Shown: positions 34,109 to 46,345 of the stretch, in pieces
Numbering within the stretch: the stretch's first letter is position 1
Layout: each line of letters starts with the position of its first letter
Assembly (NCBI GenBank): GCA_963556145.1
Contig: OY744465.1
Coordinates: 3,782,001 to 3,846,000, forward strand
Reading direction: 5' to 3'
DNA length: 64,000 nucleotides
Source: Hygrocybe punicea
Lineage: Eukaryota > Basidiomycota > Agaricomycetes > Agaricales > Hygrophoraceae
The notes under the pieces: generated by a model
Told to the model about the DNA's origin: nothing
Databases searched by the model: none
What the model saw: only the letters and a program-made list of their open reading frames with translations
Made by a program: the position numbers and the translations under genes

Positions 34109-34463
34109 ATGATGGGGAGGAGTGCGAAGGTACACAAGCGAGCGGCGGTATGGGCCACACTTTCTACGTATCGTCCTTTTGCATATTTAAATGTCCCTTG
34201 ACTAGCACATCAAAAAAACGACGTCCTCCGCGAAGCCATCTGTGAAGCCGCCTGGGGGACCGATCGGAGGTGATGGAGGCTCCTCGCAGTCTCTGAATCA
34301 GGTCCAGGCAGCAAAGAAACGAGTGGGGTTGAAAGAAAGAAGCGGCGCTAAGCGCAAGAGCTCGTCGGAAGGTGGGGTCCTCGGTGGCGCCGATTATGTA
34401 TCCTTGATGATGGGGAGTCGAAAAAAGGCGAGGGAGGAGGCGGGCAAGCTGTCAAAGGATTAA
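34109..34463 (+). CDS. Small basic protein, possibly nucleolar
   Basis: Two exons, 34109-34147 (MMGRSAKVHKRAA) and 34206-34463, join in frame across a 58-bp intron ending TTGACTAG. The 98-aa product continues HIKKTTSSAKPSVKPPGGPI, has a Gly-rich turn, then VQAAKKRVGLKERSGAKRKS and ends MMGSRKKAREEAGKLSKD. The MGRSAK-x-HKR start resembles small basic fungal proteins tied to ribosome biogenesis, but that is weak. The second ATG (34112) may be the true start. It lies between the decayed gene and a convergent membrane protein. Confidence 0.6.
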
Positions 34464-34668
34464 TATTATGTTTCAACTTGGTGTTTTGGACCTATGGCCA
34501 TCCTGAGCGTGCATCGAAGTGGTGTTTTGATTGTACACTTTACTCCGTACATTATAATACAACTTGCCGAAACAATATGAGCCTTGTCAAAAGGAATATA
34601 AATGTATGTACTATGCGAAACTGGAAACAAAACCAGCGCATAAGGATCATCGACCATTGGCTCACATA

Positions 34669-36390
34669 TCACGTTACCGCATCATACCAGGTGCTGGTCA
34701 TCATCTCTTGAGTCTCTCTCGAACTATCCCTATTATTCGTCATTGTAGGGGGCGACGTACTGACAGGAGATCCAGTCCCCTTCATCCGGAATGGCGACAC
34801 CCACCTAAAAACCAGAGAACCCGTCGGTGATGAGGGGACCGTCCTCAACCGAGAATCAGTCGCAGCGTTAAGATAAGACAGATTTTGGGAATCGGTTTCC
34901 AGGGCAGACACCCCACGAGGAAACGACTGGTTGTGGCTGTACATGCTTGATCTAGCGAAACCAGCGAGTGGAGTGGAAAGATTCGTGGATTGTGATAGCG
35001 ACGGGTCTACGGGGACCCCGGAGGGGTAGCTAAAGTGGGTACGTCGATGGCTGCCAGTGTAGTTACGCTGTGGGGAATTTGGTGGGATCCAGCGTTGATG
35101 TGAGAGGCGGGACACATGGAATGACTCGGACGTGACGTTGTCCTTGAAGACGGTTGCCGAGTTGAGGATGTCCTCGATGTCCAACGACGTGATGGAGTCG
35201 TTGTCGTCCAGTGAACCGCCATCGAAGTCAATGGCGCTATGTACCCGTGACCCGCTTGCCGCGTCACGATCGAGCTCAAAGGAGACCTTGGAGTGGACAC
35301 TCGGGGTTGATGGACGTGGTTCCCAGGACAAAAAGTGTTCTGTTGTGGAGGAACCGGGCTCCAGATCGTTGCCGTTCTGTGACATGGCCTTCAAGGATGT
35401 GTGTGGTGAGTTTGGGGTTGAGAACAATGCGGGGATGGCGGTGCGACTTGGCCGTGGAGGTGGAAATTCGTTCGTCTTTGCGGCAAGATCATGGAGCGGC
35501 AATGCACGGTGTCGTCGTTGGTCACGAATTATGTATACCGCCATCAGCAAAACCATCATGATTATGACACCGCCAGCTGCGGCAGCAATTGCAATAATCC
35601 CTCGCCTTCGAAAAAAGAAAAGAGAAAGTTAAAATTTCTTCACTACGTCAAAGAAGCAACCGTACTTGGATAGGACCGGGGAGCTCTGCGCTTGAGTACT
35701 TGTTAGCAGGCCCGGGACAAGACAGGTGCTGTCGCTGCCTGAGTTCCCCCCCACAAGGATTTGAAGTGTCGTCTGGAGATGGCCATGAAGGTCATCAAGT
35801 AGAAGGACAATATTGGTGCCGTGGTCTGCGCTGATCAAATAGGACGCTACCCCAGGAGCAGGTTGAGCCGTCCGATTTACTGGGAAAGATGGACCTCGGG
35901 GCTTGAACGCACGAATCGATGGGGGCTGAGTGACAATGCTGGGGTCATATGTGACGTTGAATAACCCGCACTGGGTAAAATAGCCCTCTATTGCGAAACG
36001 TGGTGGGGCTGGATTTGGTTGCGACAACAGGCATGAGGAGTTGCCAGTCGAGGAAGGCTGGATTACAGAAACATCCGTAACAACGCCTTCGGTTTTGTAG
36101 AAAGGGTTGTCAATGGAAGCAACAAATGTCGTTCCTGCGGCCAAGGGAAGAAAAGAGACCCACGCGCTTTGGTCTTGTACTGCGACATCGGGAATTGGAA
36201 TGAATAGTGGAGAAGTCGAATCCAAGGGAATGATGGTCAACGATAGGGGGAGGTCATCTGCCTGTGGTGAATCAACGAAGGTAATGTTAAGAGGGCCGCA
36301 CTGCTCGACGGGAGAGATGGAAAACGAGAACGGGGAGACGTTCCAAGGTGCCACGCCCAGAACAGCGAGCACCAAGGAGACGAAAAGCAT
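34669..36390 (-). CDS. Secreted-type ectodomain, single-TM protein
   Basis: I do not recognise a named family, though the layout is common among mushroom proteins. A signal peptide (MLFVSLVLAVLGVAPWNVSP) leads an extracellular region of about 220 residues with two similar units (PVEQCGPLNITFVDS... and GYFTQCGLFNVTYDPS...), each starting with CG and holding N-glycosylation sequons. One intron (GTACGG...CGAAG) leads to the TM helix IIAIAAAAGGVIIMMVLLMA, then a basic stop-transfer IRDQRRHR and a cytosolic Ser/Pro-rich tail of about 260 residues. The duplicated ectodomain suggests cell-wall or surface sensing (inference). It is convergent with the small basic protein gene. Confidence 0.75.
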
Positions 36391-37231
36391 CCTGAAAAGA
36401 CTGAAGAGGATACTATAAGAGCATGCAGGTTGCCAGTGGTGAGGAATAGCGGACTAGCCGCACAGAAGGGAACAGAAGTGAGAAGTCCTTAGAGCTATAG
36501 GCGAGGAACCAACTTGAAGAAGCAATAACTTGAGACTTGAGTAAAATTTATTTGCCCAGACATCTTGAAGAGATTGGGGGCGATCACGAGCAGCCTGGGC
36601 CACGGTTCCGATTGATTGTCGCATCCGTATGATACTTTTGTTCATCATCCCAGGACCCTCTTCCAGTTTGTTTCTCACTTCATGTTTCGCGGGCACTGTT
36701 GAGCTCATCAGGATTACCATAACCAGGGGGCAAAAAAAAAGATATGAATATTATGGGATGTTACGCCAAATTAAGTTCTCACCCTGGCAGTAGTTGCTAC
36801 GAGCGAATTACGTAAGGGGCGTCTCCTATGGTCCAAGACGAAACCTCAAATTTAAGCACTAGTACTGTTTGGCATTTGAAATCGACAAATTGTAGCTTCA
36901 CAAGCTGCTCTTCAAGCTTCAGGACCTAAGCTTCAGGCCGACTCCGAGCCGGGTGTGCTTCAACACCTCCTGACGGTGCTCACAAATTAAAGCTCAACTG
37001 AGTCCGACGTTTCAAAAGGGGACGTGTCACGTGGTGTCAGTGCGTCAGGTGTGTTTTACTGGGGAGAATTTTGAACGTCCCCGGTGTGTTGTCCTTTTCC
37101 GAAGCACAAGCGAGAGGTGTAAGAGGAGCCCGCTTGGGTCCAACGGGGTGCGCCGTTCCGAGTCCGGAACGTGGAGCGTGAGAAAGCAGGCAGTAATAAT
37201 TAGATCACGTGCCAACCCAGTCTGCAGCACC
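36391..37231. other. Intergenic, divergent upstream region
   Basis: 840 bp between two divergently transcribed genes. Short frames on both strands show no family features. A local stretch with repeated AAGCTTCA-like words (about 36894-36962) is present. Confidence 0.5.
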
Positions 37232-39097
37232 ATGATCATGATGATCCGTGCATATTGCCCGCTGGTTTTCACATCGAAACAGCTCAGGAATCTGCGGCGT
37301 ATCTCAAGCACAACCCCTCGCAAGTCCTCCCAGTCTCATGGACGACTACCCAACTCCCAGTCTCCCCTCGTTTCCAAGCTACACTTTTTCAACTCTGTCA
37401 CAGGCGATGGTCAACAAATACCCACTTATCGTGTATTGGATGGTGCCGGGAAACCAATAGACGGTGCTGAGCTTCCAGAAGTGTGCTTTGACTCAGATAG
37501 GCCCGTCATTCGCTCACTGGGTGTCATGACAGATTGACCAGAGCTTAGCCCGGAGGCTGTGGGTTGGGAACCGATAGTCTGTCTTTGAACGTCATTAATA
37601 CTGTGACAGATATGAAAACATGCAGTTACTGCCGACATTGGATACCATCCTATACAATGTGCAACGTCAGGGGAAGATTTCCTTTTATGTATGTTCATGC
37701 TTCAGCCCAATCTCCAGCATGAAGCCTTACACCCCTTCAGATGACTTCTGTACGCGTATTGTGAATAAATTCACAGCTGACTCCTTACTTGCTTTTACCA
37801 GCATGGAGAAGAAGCAACAATAATTGGATCGGCTGCTGCCCTTGCAATGGATGATGAGTAAGCTGAATTGCTCCTTGCTTCGCTCCAACTAACTCAACAA
37901 TGTGACAATCGGCCTCAAATACACTGGTATTGAAGAGTTTTGGGTGAGTACTTGTCAAATTCTGCTTCCTCGGTATGAGCTTCCACTACTTAGGCCAATA
38001 TCGCGAAATGGGTGTCCTACTCTGGAGAGGCTTTGGTATCGACAACGTTATGAACCAGTGCTTCGGCAATGAACTTGATATTTCGGGGAAAGGACGACAA
38101 ATGCCTGTTGTAAGCCTGTTCGCCGTCTGTTTGCCCAACAATGCTCATTCTCTAAACAGCACTTTGGCTCTCCAGCCCATCATTTCCACACCATTTCCTC
38201 ACCACTCGCAACTCAAATACCGCAAGCTGCCGGTGTAGCATACGCCCTCCGGCGCACCCCCTCTCGTCGCAACCGCTCCATCGCAGCATGTTTTTTTGGT
38301 GAAGGCGCTGCATCTGAAGGCGACTTCCACGCGGGCCTGCTTCTGGCCTCCACCATCCCGTCTCCTACTTTATTCGTCGCAAGGAACAATGGGTTCGCGA
38401 TTTCTACTCCTGTGACGGAACAGTTTTATGGAGATGGCATCGCCAGTCGCGGCCCGGGTTATGGGATAGATACCGTGAGGGTGGATGGAAATGACTTGCT
38501 CGCTGTCCTTGGTGCAGTGAGAGAGGCCAGGCAAAGATGTCTGGAACAAGGGCGAGCAGTGTTGGTTGAGGCGATGACTTACCGGTCCGATTTTACTCCC
38601 TAAACCATACGTCCAACTGTCGAACTAATAAACAGTGTTACATTGTAGGGTTGGACATCACTCGACGTCTGATGACTCTTTTGCCTACCGCGCACGCTCT
38701 GAGGTCGAAGACCGCAAGCGTGTGGACAATCCCATCGCTCGGTTCCGTTTGTTCATGCAGTCGCAAGGGTGGTGGAACGCGGAAGAGGAAGAAACGCTCA
38801 AGGAACGTCTGAAAACGGATGTGACAAAGGCCTTCAGAAAGGCTGATGCATTGACAAGGTGTGAATTGGGAGAAATGTTCTCTGACGTGTACGGTGGGGA
38901 GCAACCGTGGAATATCGTACGTTGTTTTCCGCATCTCTTTGAGTGGACGGGGTGTCGACGATTTGTGTAACTTTTAGAAGGAGCAACGGGAAGAGCTGGG
39001 TGCGTTGTTGGGGAAGTATGGTGACTCGTGGCAGCCATGGCGGGCTGAGCTAGCCAAGTTCAAGAACAACGGTCAGGATTTGTTGCAGGCAAAATAA
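37232..39097 (+). CDS. Branched-chain 2-oxoacid dehydrogenase E1 alpha
   Basis: Mitochondrial thiamine-diphosphate enzyme of Leu/Ile/Val breakdown, decarboxylating branched-chain 2-oxoacids with E1 beta. The start [20 protein letters not shown] is an Arg-rich, acid-free presequence. Then come [20 protein letters not shown], an intron, [36 protein letters not shown] and [16 protein letters not shown]. The substrate and ThDP region shows [15 protein letters not shown], the Mg/ThDP motif [17 protein letters not shown] with NNGFAISTP, and the phosphorylation-loop [16 protein letters not shown]. The C-terminus is [19 protein letters not shown]. Introns are frequent. A long inverted repeat begins 40 bp past the stop. 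Confidence 0.95.
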
Positions 39098-39136
39098 GAA
39101 TGCTGTAATATCCGCCAAGTTGGCGGAAAGATGCCA

Positions 39137-39470
39137 TTTGCATAAAGCATGACAGTTGCCACATTTTTTTTGTTTATAAGAAAAACAAAGACTTAGTGAA
39201 ATTTCAAGTGTGAAGTAGTGTATCTCATGAAATACTGAATGGATTGAGATCATTGTAGAGGCAAATTTTATCTATTCTTCAAGGCCTTTTCAGCTGTGTT
39301 ATTACATTTGAGCTGTGTCTAGTGTATGCTGAGTTATAAGCATAAGAAGATAGAGTAGCAGCTGAACATTGAATGATAAAGAGCTCTGTCAATACCTCTT
39401 GGATTGAGATACTTGTATGGAGTAAAATGTTCATTTTTTCAATGTGAATCTGCTCAAATACCGGGATTTT
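39137..39470 (+). repeat. 334-bp inverted repeat, left arm
   Basis: Compared base by base with the complement of 39559-39892, I find a single mismatch (TTTATAAG versus TTTATCAG). AT-rich, with no coding signal. Confidence 0.95.
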
Positions 39471-39558
39471 GAATGTTGAGCATTTTCTGAGTGCAAGTTA
39501 GAAATATTGCTAAATTTGAATGAGATCAAGACTATGGATTTAGAATCTATAAGTATTG
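39471..39558. other. 88-bp spacer of the inverted repeat
   Basis: Unique AT-rich sequence that would form the loop if the arms pair. Confidence 0.9.
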
Positions 39559-39892
39559 AAAATCCCGGTATTTGAGCAGATTCACATTGAAAAAATGAAC
39601 ATTTTACTCCATACAAGTATCTCAATCCAAGAGGTATTGACAGAGCTCTTTATCATTCAATGTTCAGCTGCTACTCTATCTTCTTATGCTTATAACTCAG
39701 CATACACTAGACACAGCTCAAATGTAATAACACAGCTGAAAAGGCCTTGAAGAATAGATAAAATTTGCCTCTACAATGATCTCAATCCATTCAGTATTTC
39801 ATGAGATACACTACTTCACACTTGAAATTTCACTAAGTCTTTGTTTTTCTGATAAACAAAAAAAATGTGGCAACTGTCATGCTTTATGCAAA
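39559..39892 (-). repeat. 334-bp inverted repeat, right arm
   Basis: Complement of the left arm over its whole length with one mismatch. It ends GCTTTATGCAAA, mirroring TTTGCATAAAGC of the left arm, and lies 180 bp from the 3' end of SMC6. Confidence 0.95.
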
Positions 39893-40072
39893 CGGCTGTA
39901 ACGACATAACTAGCTACGTATACTATAATTTGCTCGGTTGATTCAGTTGAGTGTAACGCAGGAGGAAACTGCAACGCGACCAAAAAAACAACACACTATA
40001 CTGCATTCCATCGCATTGTAGAGTAACTAGGTAGGAAAGTGTAGAGGCAAATAATTCCGAAGCGATAAAAGG

Positions 40073-43000
40073 TCAGTTATTGAACGGCAACACTCCTTGG
40101 CCACGTTCGGGATCAGTCATACGGTGGACACGGACAGTTTTACCGATCTGGACGTTGTTCATATCCTGTGGTGTAATGAGGATATATTGTTTCTTGTCAC
40201 TATTGTTAGCGGTCTCGATCTAAGAACCGAGAACAGATAATACGATGAGTCTCGTGGTCGAGCAATGAGTCAGAAATGACTGACCATCATTTTCATGCTG
40301 ATGCGGCGATTCACAGCGTCCATGAAGACATCAAATTCGTCTGAAATGGGGCATTGTTTAGATATACCTAGGATGGGTCGGGAGCTCCTCACCGAGACAC
40401 CTGAGAGGACATCCAATCGACTCCCATAAAGAAAGTAACAGACAGATAGTGGAGAAAGACTTCTCCCCACCGCTAAGCGACCGGGGGTCCTTATCTCTTC
40501 CTTGCGATCCGGCTTGGTCATCAGTTCGGACCTTTTAAAGATGGTGAGATTTTCAAATTTTCAAACGTCTCGCCAGGCAGCCAACCTTGAGTTGCAATGT
40601 CCCCGCAGTATGGTCAAAAAGAACCTTGCCGTAGTAACCACGATTCGAGAGATGGTACGCAAACACAAACTTGCAGCGGAGAGCAATATGACGTCGGAAC
40701 TCTTGCCACTTTGCGAGTCGAATCACTACGGACGCCCTAAGAGCCTGATTTGGTTTTTAGAGGTACCCGGACGTAAGGCGATGGTACCCGAAAGCTCACA
40801 TTGTGGAGAGCTGTCATATTTTTCAAATCCTTCTGTGCGACGTCCAAATTTTCCTTTGCCTTGTTGACTTCGATAGTCATGTCCTCAACGGTTGCGCCAT
40901 GCCTGATTCAAATCAGCCGTTGAAGAGTATCATGGGTGAATGCAGGGTGAACCAACCTTTTCTCTCGCTCCTTAAGTGCTACCTGAACGGAGTCAAGATT
41001 GCGTTGGACTTCAGCAACTTTACGAGGATTTTCAAACCGTTCGCAGTATTCCTCAGCCCTTGTAGTCCAATTCTATAACATAGTTCAATTCCTGGGTGTC
41101 AGAATGGTGAAAGATGTCACACTTTAAATTCATCTTCAAGAACCCGAGCAGTTTCCTCGACTTGCTTGACTTTCGCCCGCTCGTCAGCGAGTTTCTTTTC
41201 ATAGTGGGTTTTACTGTTTTGGGCTACAACCCGTGCAGCGGCCGCTTCTTCGACTTGTTTCTGTTGATGTCGTTCAGCACGAATCCTAATAGTATCATTT
41301 GTGCAGCAGCTCACCGCGATCGCATCCCGCCTCTCTTCGAAATCATTGATCTGGTGTTGGAAAGTACCCAACTGGGTAAGCAATTCTTTTTGGGCGTCAT
41401 CCACCTTCGTCTTTTGCCTCATGACCTCCGCGAACTGTTCCCGAATTGACTCTTTTTCTTTTTCAGCATCCTAGCAAATGCATAGATACCGGTCAATGGC
41501 TAAGCTGACCGAAAGTGAAAGGAAAAGTCTCACGGCCTTTGCTGCTTCTAAGGCAGCTATTCCAGCGGGCATCTCCTCGTTTGCTTCTTCTTGCAATGTA
41601 GCGTAAGTCAGCTTTGCTTGTCGGTACCTATCAGCAGCCTTCTTTCCCTCGCTCTTCACAGTCAACCATTAGCCTCACGAAGCCATCATGATTCGTACCG
41701 TAAACATACAGTAAGGATGTCAAGACTACGTCGACCATCACGGTACAATTGTTTCAAATCGTCCAATCTCTTGCACGCGGTTTGACACTCCTCTTCAGCC
41801 ATTTTGAGTTCAGTTTGATAGTGTCTGTTAAAGCGACATTGGCGACCCTTGAATCAACTGGCAAATATAACGGATTTACTGCATAGAGCCAATACCGTCT
41901 TTGCCCGTAAAGAGTAGATTCCTGGTATCGTCACGGAATAACGGTTGCAGTCTCATTGACGAGGCACCACCGTCACTGAGAGTCATCGCGTTGTTAACGA
42001 ATTGGAGTAGGCAGTATAGAAACCCAGCTGTCACTCACGAGAATTTATTGACACGAAACCAATCTGCCGTGAACGCTGTCCCTGCACGAGTGGATGCAAG
42101 AATTTCTTCACCCTCGATACGGCGTTTTGCAAGAAATGTCCTCTCTATCTGAGCTTGATTGATTAGTATACGTAGCACGAATTCATCCGAGATCTATGGA
42201 GGATAAAGTGTATTAACATCAATCCAGACAAATAATGACCACGCCGACCTCAAGGGCGCGCAGTACAGTGAGCTTGCCCAGCGGAGGTTCTCCCGAACGA
42301 TAATCAAACATATCCCTTTCAGAGATAATGATAAGCACATTTGAGCTAAGATAGTTACTTTAGTATCACGACAGGCAACGACGAAAAGAGCTCTCACTTT
42401 TTGCTTTGATCCAACATGCGCTTAAGTTGCGGACGATCGCGAGCATCAGTGAGGGCGAATGCAGTCAAGTAGTTGGCGAGTTGCGCCCGTAACAAATTCG
42501 CCCACATTTTCGGATCCTTTACTTTGACATAAAGGCCCAATGGACCCAAAGGCTTCTCCCCGTGCCACTGCATACGTCCTATCTGATCCACGAGCTCCTT
42601 GATGTTTTTCCCATACGGAGTAAGCGCATTTTCCTGGTGCTGCTTGCATTGCTGCATCATCGCATTTATCTCCATGATTCGTTTCTCCGCATTGAGTTTG
42701 GTATTTTCGAACACGGTGCCATTCTTTTTGATCTCCTCGGTTTCGACCCTCTTTGCTTCCTCTCTCCCCGAAATGTCCTGGAGCTGAACGTGAGCGTCGT
42801 CGACTTCGGCACGGGCTTGCTCTAGTTTGCGCATAGTTTCTTCCCGTTTTGCTTGGCTATGAGCTTCCATGCGTCGGGTTTCTTCCGCAATCCGATTGTC
42901 ATAATCGAGGATCTGTTTATTGGTAGCCTTGAGGCCGATGTCCATTTGCCTTTCATCATTCTAAAAGAGATGTCAGAAATGGATGGGAAATGTCACAAGA

Positions 43001-44818
43001 CTAGCCGAACTTTGTATTCGACGAGTTTGGCTTTGTTGGCGCGCATTCTGTCCGTCAACTCTTTCTTCCTTTCCAATAAGTGTGTGATCTCGCCCAAATT
43101 ATGGTGCTCGGTCTCGTGAATAGTCAAGTCCTCCGCGGCTTTCTTGAATGTGGCCTATAGTGGTTGAGTGATTAACAGCAGGAAGCATGAAGAAACGCAC
43201 TTCAGCAGTAGCAACATTTTCTTCAATCTTTGGAAGACGACGGGACATTTTTGCAGCTTCTTCTATCTTCTTTCGCATTTCCTGCGGAATTGAAATGTTG
43301 TCAGTGTATATCTGCGTAGTAGATAGCAACGCTCACGTCTTCTTTGGCAGAAACGTGAGCCCACGCAAGCTCCTTCTTCAGCTCATCAGCTTTTTTCTTC
43401 TGTTCCCTGGCCTTTGCAGCCTCCTCAAACCGTATCGTGGCTTCCTTGAATGTGGATCTTAAATCAGGGATCGCTTCCTTCTTTTGTTGTAGCACTTTGC
43501 CGGTCTGTGTAATATTTTCGAGACATGTGTCATATTCATCGCTGAGCTGTGTCAGTTGTGTCCCCCGTAGGAAGAACTTGAGGTTGGAGAGAACATGTAG
43601 ACGTTAAGAGTTCTAAAATTAAGTTCAGAGATTGCTTACCTTGTACTTGTCGGTAGGGTGCGATGCACTCAGGAATTGCCTGAACAAATGATAAGAACTC
43701 TCACAAAACCTACGCATTCTCCCGCTCACCTAGCAGCATCTATGATGCAGTGAATTTCAGTGCAGACACATTTATTAATAATAAGCCAATAACATACCTT
43801 GCGTGAGTACGTTCATGGGATTATCAACCTGAACGTTCATATGATCGCAAATAGCGGAAAGCTCTTCCCTCTTGGTTGAAATAACGCGCCCGTCCTTGCT
43901 CTTGATTTTCCAAGAAGATGATCCGTCCTTAGTGAATCTGCGTGTGATGACGATGCTCTTGCCGTATTCCTTTGGCTTATATGCTTCTTCACCCTGGTTC
44001 TTGATGGTGATCGTAACTTCAGCCACACTTTATGGACGAGGTAAGCACGGGATGAATCAGCAATGAGAATAAGAAATATGCCTTTGTCCCTCTCGAATAA
44101 ACGACTTGAGACCACTCCCTCGACCGGTGGAGTTGGCTTTTCCTCCAAGAGCCACTGTGATGGCTGATAAAACGGCGCTTTTACCACCTGGATTCGAGGG
44201 AAAGTTAATTATTTCCTCGGGAACGCCACCACGGTGATGAGATAAAAGCATAGAGGTATAAGGCACTCACTGCCATTGTGCCCTGCAAGTAACAGCTAAG
44301 TGAATTTCATGATGTGAACTTTGAACAAACCTACCGATGATGAAATTGATTTGAGGACCAAAGGTAAACGTCAAGTACTTGTGACACATGAATTGATGCA
44401 TCTCTATCGCCTCAATAATTCCGTGTTCCGCTATGCCCTGTAGAAATAAAGACGGTTGAGGGAAAGAGAAGAGGTAGCATTTACTGGCTTTGCTTACGCC
44501 GTGCACCTTTCGTTTCGCCTCGATCGCGGCGCGCACTGCTTCTCCGTGCTCCTGGTCAAACTTTTCGTCGTCCTCAAGAGTTGGTTGAGCCTTTTCTTCC
44601 TCTTCCTCCACCGCTAATTCATCGGCCTCATCGCTCTCGTCGTCCCTTTGTGTAGCTTTGCCCTTGGCACTGCGCTTCGATTTGCGTTGCGCTGACTCGG
44701 AGATTTCAGCTTCTACTTCCTCGCTATCCTCTGTGCGGGCGCGTTTGGATGCTGGGGTATTTTCTGAGTTCTGGGCTTCATCGCCGCTGTGGTCAGCCAG
44801 AACGCGTCTCTTTGCCAT
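40073..44818 (-). CDS. SMC6: SMC6, structural maintenance of chromosomes protein 6
   Basis: ATPase arm of the SMC5-6 complex for recombination repair and replication. The start [20 protein letters not shown] opens an acidic nuclear tail, then [30 protein letters not shown] and the Walker A GHNGSGKS. That motif is built from three exons, the middle one only 12 nt (44271-44282). [20 protein letters not shown] and [17 protein letters not shown] follow. Long coiled coils flank a hinge (about 41900-42600, with [20 protein letters not shown] and [14 protein letters not shown]). The C-terminal head ends [57 protein letters not shown]. It has many introns and is convergent with the E1-alpha gene. Confidence 0.95.
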
Positions 44819-45059
44819 TGGACTCTCGACGCGACTCCGTGACGCGTGACTTACCTGTGACACGATGAAAATCGCCTAAAAATGTATTTTGTTGTTTCAA
44901 GTTGTTGTCAGCGTTCCGTACATTCCGCTTTTTTCTCCAGACTAGTTGGACTGTTTTCTTCGGCTGAAATTTCTCTGCCTTGGTTTTCTGAGGCTTCCGT
45001 TCTCTTATTTATCTACTACAGACGCTCTTTTACACCACAGTATCCAAAAAAATAATCCC
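44819..45059. promoter_or_regulatory. Divergent promoter, SMC6 / single-TM protein
   Basis: 241 bp between start codons. It includes two GACGCGTGAC/ACGCGAC-type words near 44828-44845, resembling MluI-cell-cycle-box (ACGCGT) sites, which would suit S-phase expression of SMC6 (inference). Confidence 0.45.
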
Positions 45060-46345
45060 ATGGCTTCGCGAAACCCCCCTCTCTCCGGCAAACCACCCTT
45101 TGCAACGGACGAACCAGACTCTACTTTTGCTCAGCGAGATCCCCAGCGCAGGACCAGACAGAAGCCTTCTGCAGATCCTAACGCCAGAACATCTGCTTAC
45201 GATGTGTACGTCACTGTCTGTAATCGGTGATACCCAAAAACAAACTGACATCGCTTCTTGCAGATACGATGGCTACTTGAACGACAGCAATCGCGACTCT
45301 GGCATCGGCGCTCTTGGCATGGGTTTCATGAACGCAGACATGGATGATGATGATGACGACGACGACGACGACGTCAAGGTCCCTGTTACTGTACCACAGG
45401 CTCAGAACAAGCCTGCGCCTGTCCTCTTCATGCAAAGTCATGCCAAGTCACCTCATGCTGCTATTCCCTTTGCTGCCCCGCGCCCCGGCTATCCCGCCCC
45501 CGCCGCCGTCCTCAACTTGGTTCGTCCCGCTCCAGTGGCCATTCCCGGTGGTCTCTCGCCGTCAGCCATGAGGATCCAAGTTCCACCGGCAAGGATGCAT
45601 ATTCCCAGCCCTGCCAGTACCTCTTCGTCTGTTCCCAGTACACCGCACCCTCTCCGACCGCCCATAAGTCCCATCACGCCTGCATTTGCACGTCCTCCCA
45701 AATCTCCTGTTCCTCGTGAAAAGGTTAATTTCGCGACCATGGATCCGATCATGCGTGGAAACTCAGAGGACCAGCTTCTTCCCAAACGTGGGGAGAAAGG
45801 TGATGACTTCTGGCGGCGGTTCAGCACCATTGCCAAAGAGGAGAACGGGAAACCTCCTACCATGCAGAAAAGGTACTTCTATTGGATCCACCAAATTGTA
45901 CTTTGTTTGATTTATTCTTTACGGTAACCCTTCAGCTCTTGGCTGAAAAAGACACAGAGTGGGTCTAACCGTCTCTCGCGATGGGTCTGGTTCGTCGCCA
46001 TCCTACTCCTTCTGGTACGCCACTTTCTTCTTGTTTGACCAGAACGACGCTTCATGTTTGGTTTAGTGCATTGGTGGCGCCGTAGGCCTCCGTATGTATC
46101 TCACGCATAACCAACCCTCCCATGAGCCACCTACAGCCTTGGGAGGCAGCGCAAATGAATCATCCTCATCAATCGCAACGTCTTCGTCCGCCACGGCGCA
46201 TCTCACCTCCCCGTCCCCCCATGTTTCCCCTACCAACACCGTAGCCCGTCGCGCACATCCGGACCCTTTCCCGACCAGTATCCCCCTTCGCCATCGCCAA
46301 GTTCGTGATCATCTGCCATCCCGCCGCATCTCCACCAAACGGTGA
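45060..46345 (+). CDS. Single-TM protein, conserved-type hypothetical
   Basis: I do not recognise a named function. The start is MASRNPPLSGKPPFATDEPD; introns include one near 45206-45264 (ending CTTCTTGCAG) that joins AYD(V) to YDGYLNDSNRDSGIGALGMG. A poly-Asp run (45341-45373) precedes a long Pro/Ser/Ala region. A compact conserved-looking block follows (EDQLLPKRGEKGDDFWRRFS, TIAKEENGKPP, SSWLKKTQSGSNRLSRW), then a TM helix VWFVAILLLLCIGGAVGLRM and a Ser/Thr-rich tail. The positive RLSRW before the helix and the lack of a signal peptide suggest a type II topology with the long N-terminal part cytosolic (inference). Confidence 0.7.

Noticed and set aside
40270..40521. Independent 83-aa minus-strand protein
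   Set aside because: Its end is the C-terminal SMC6 exon reading [19 protein letters not shown]; the start part is intron.
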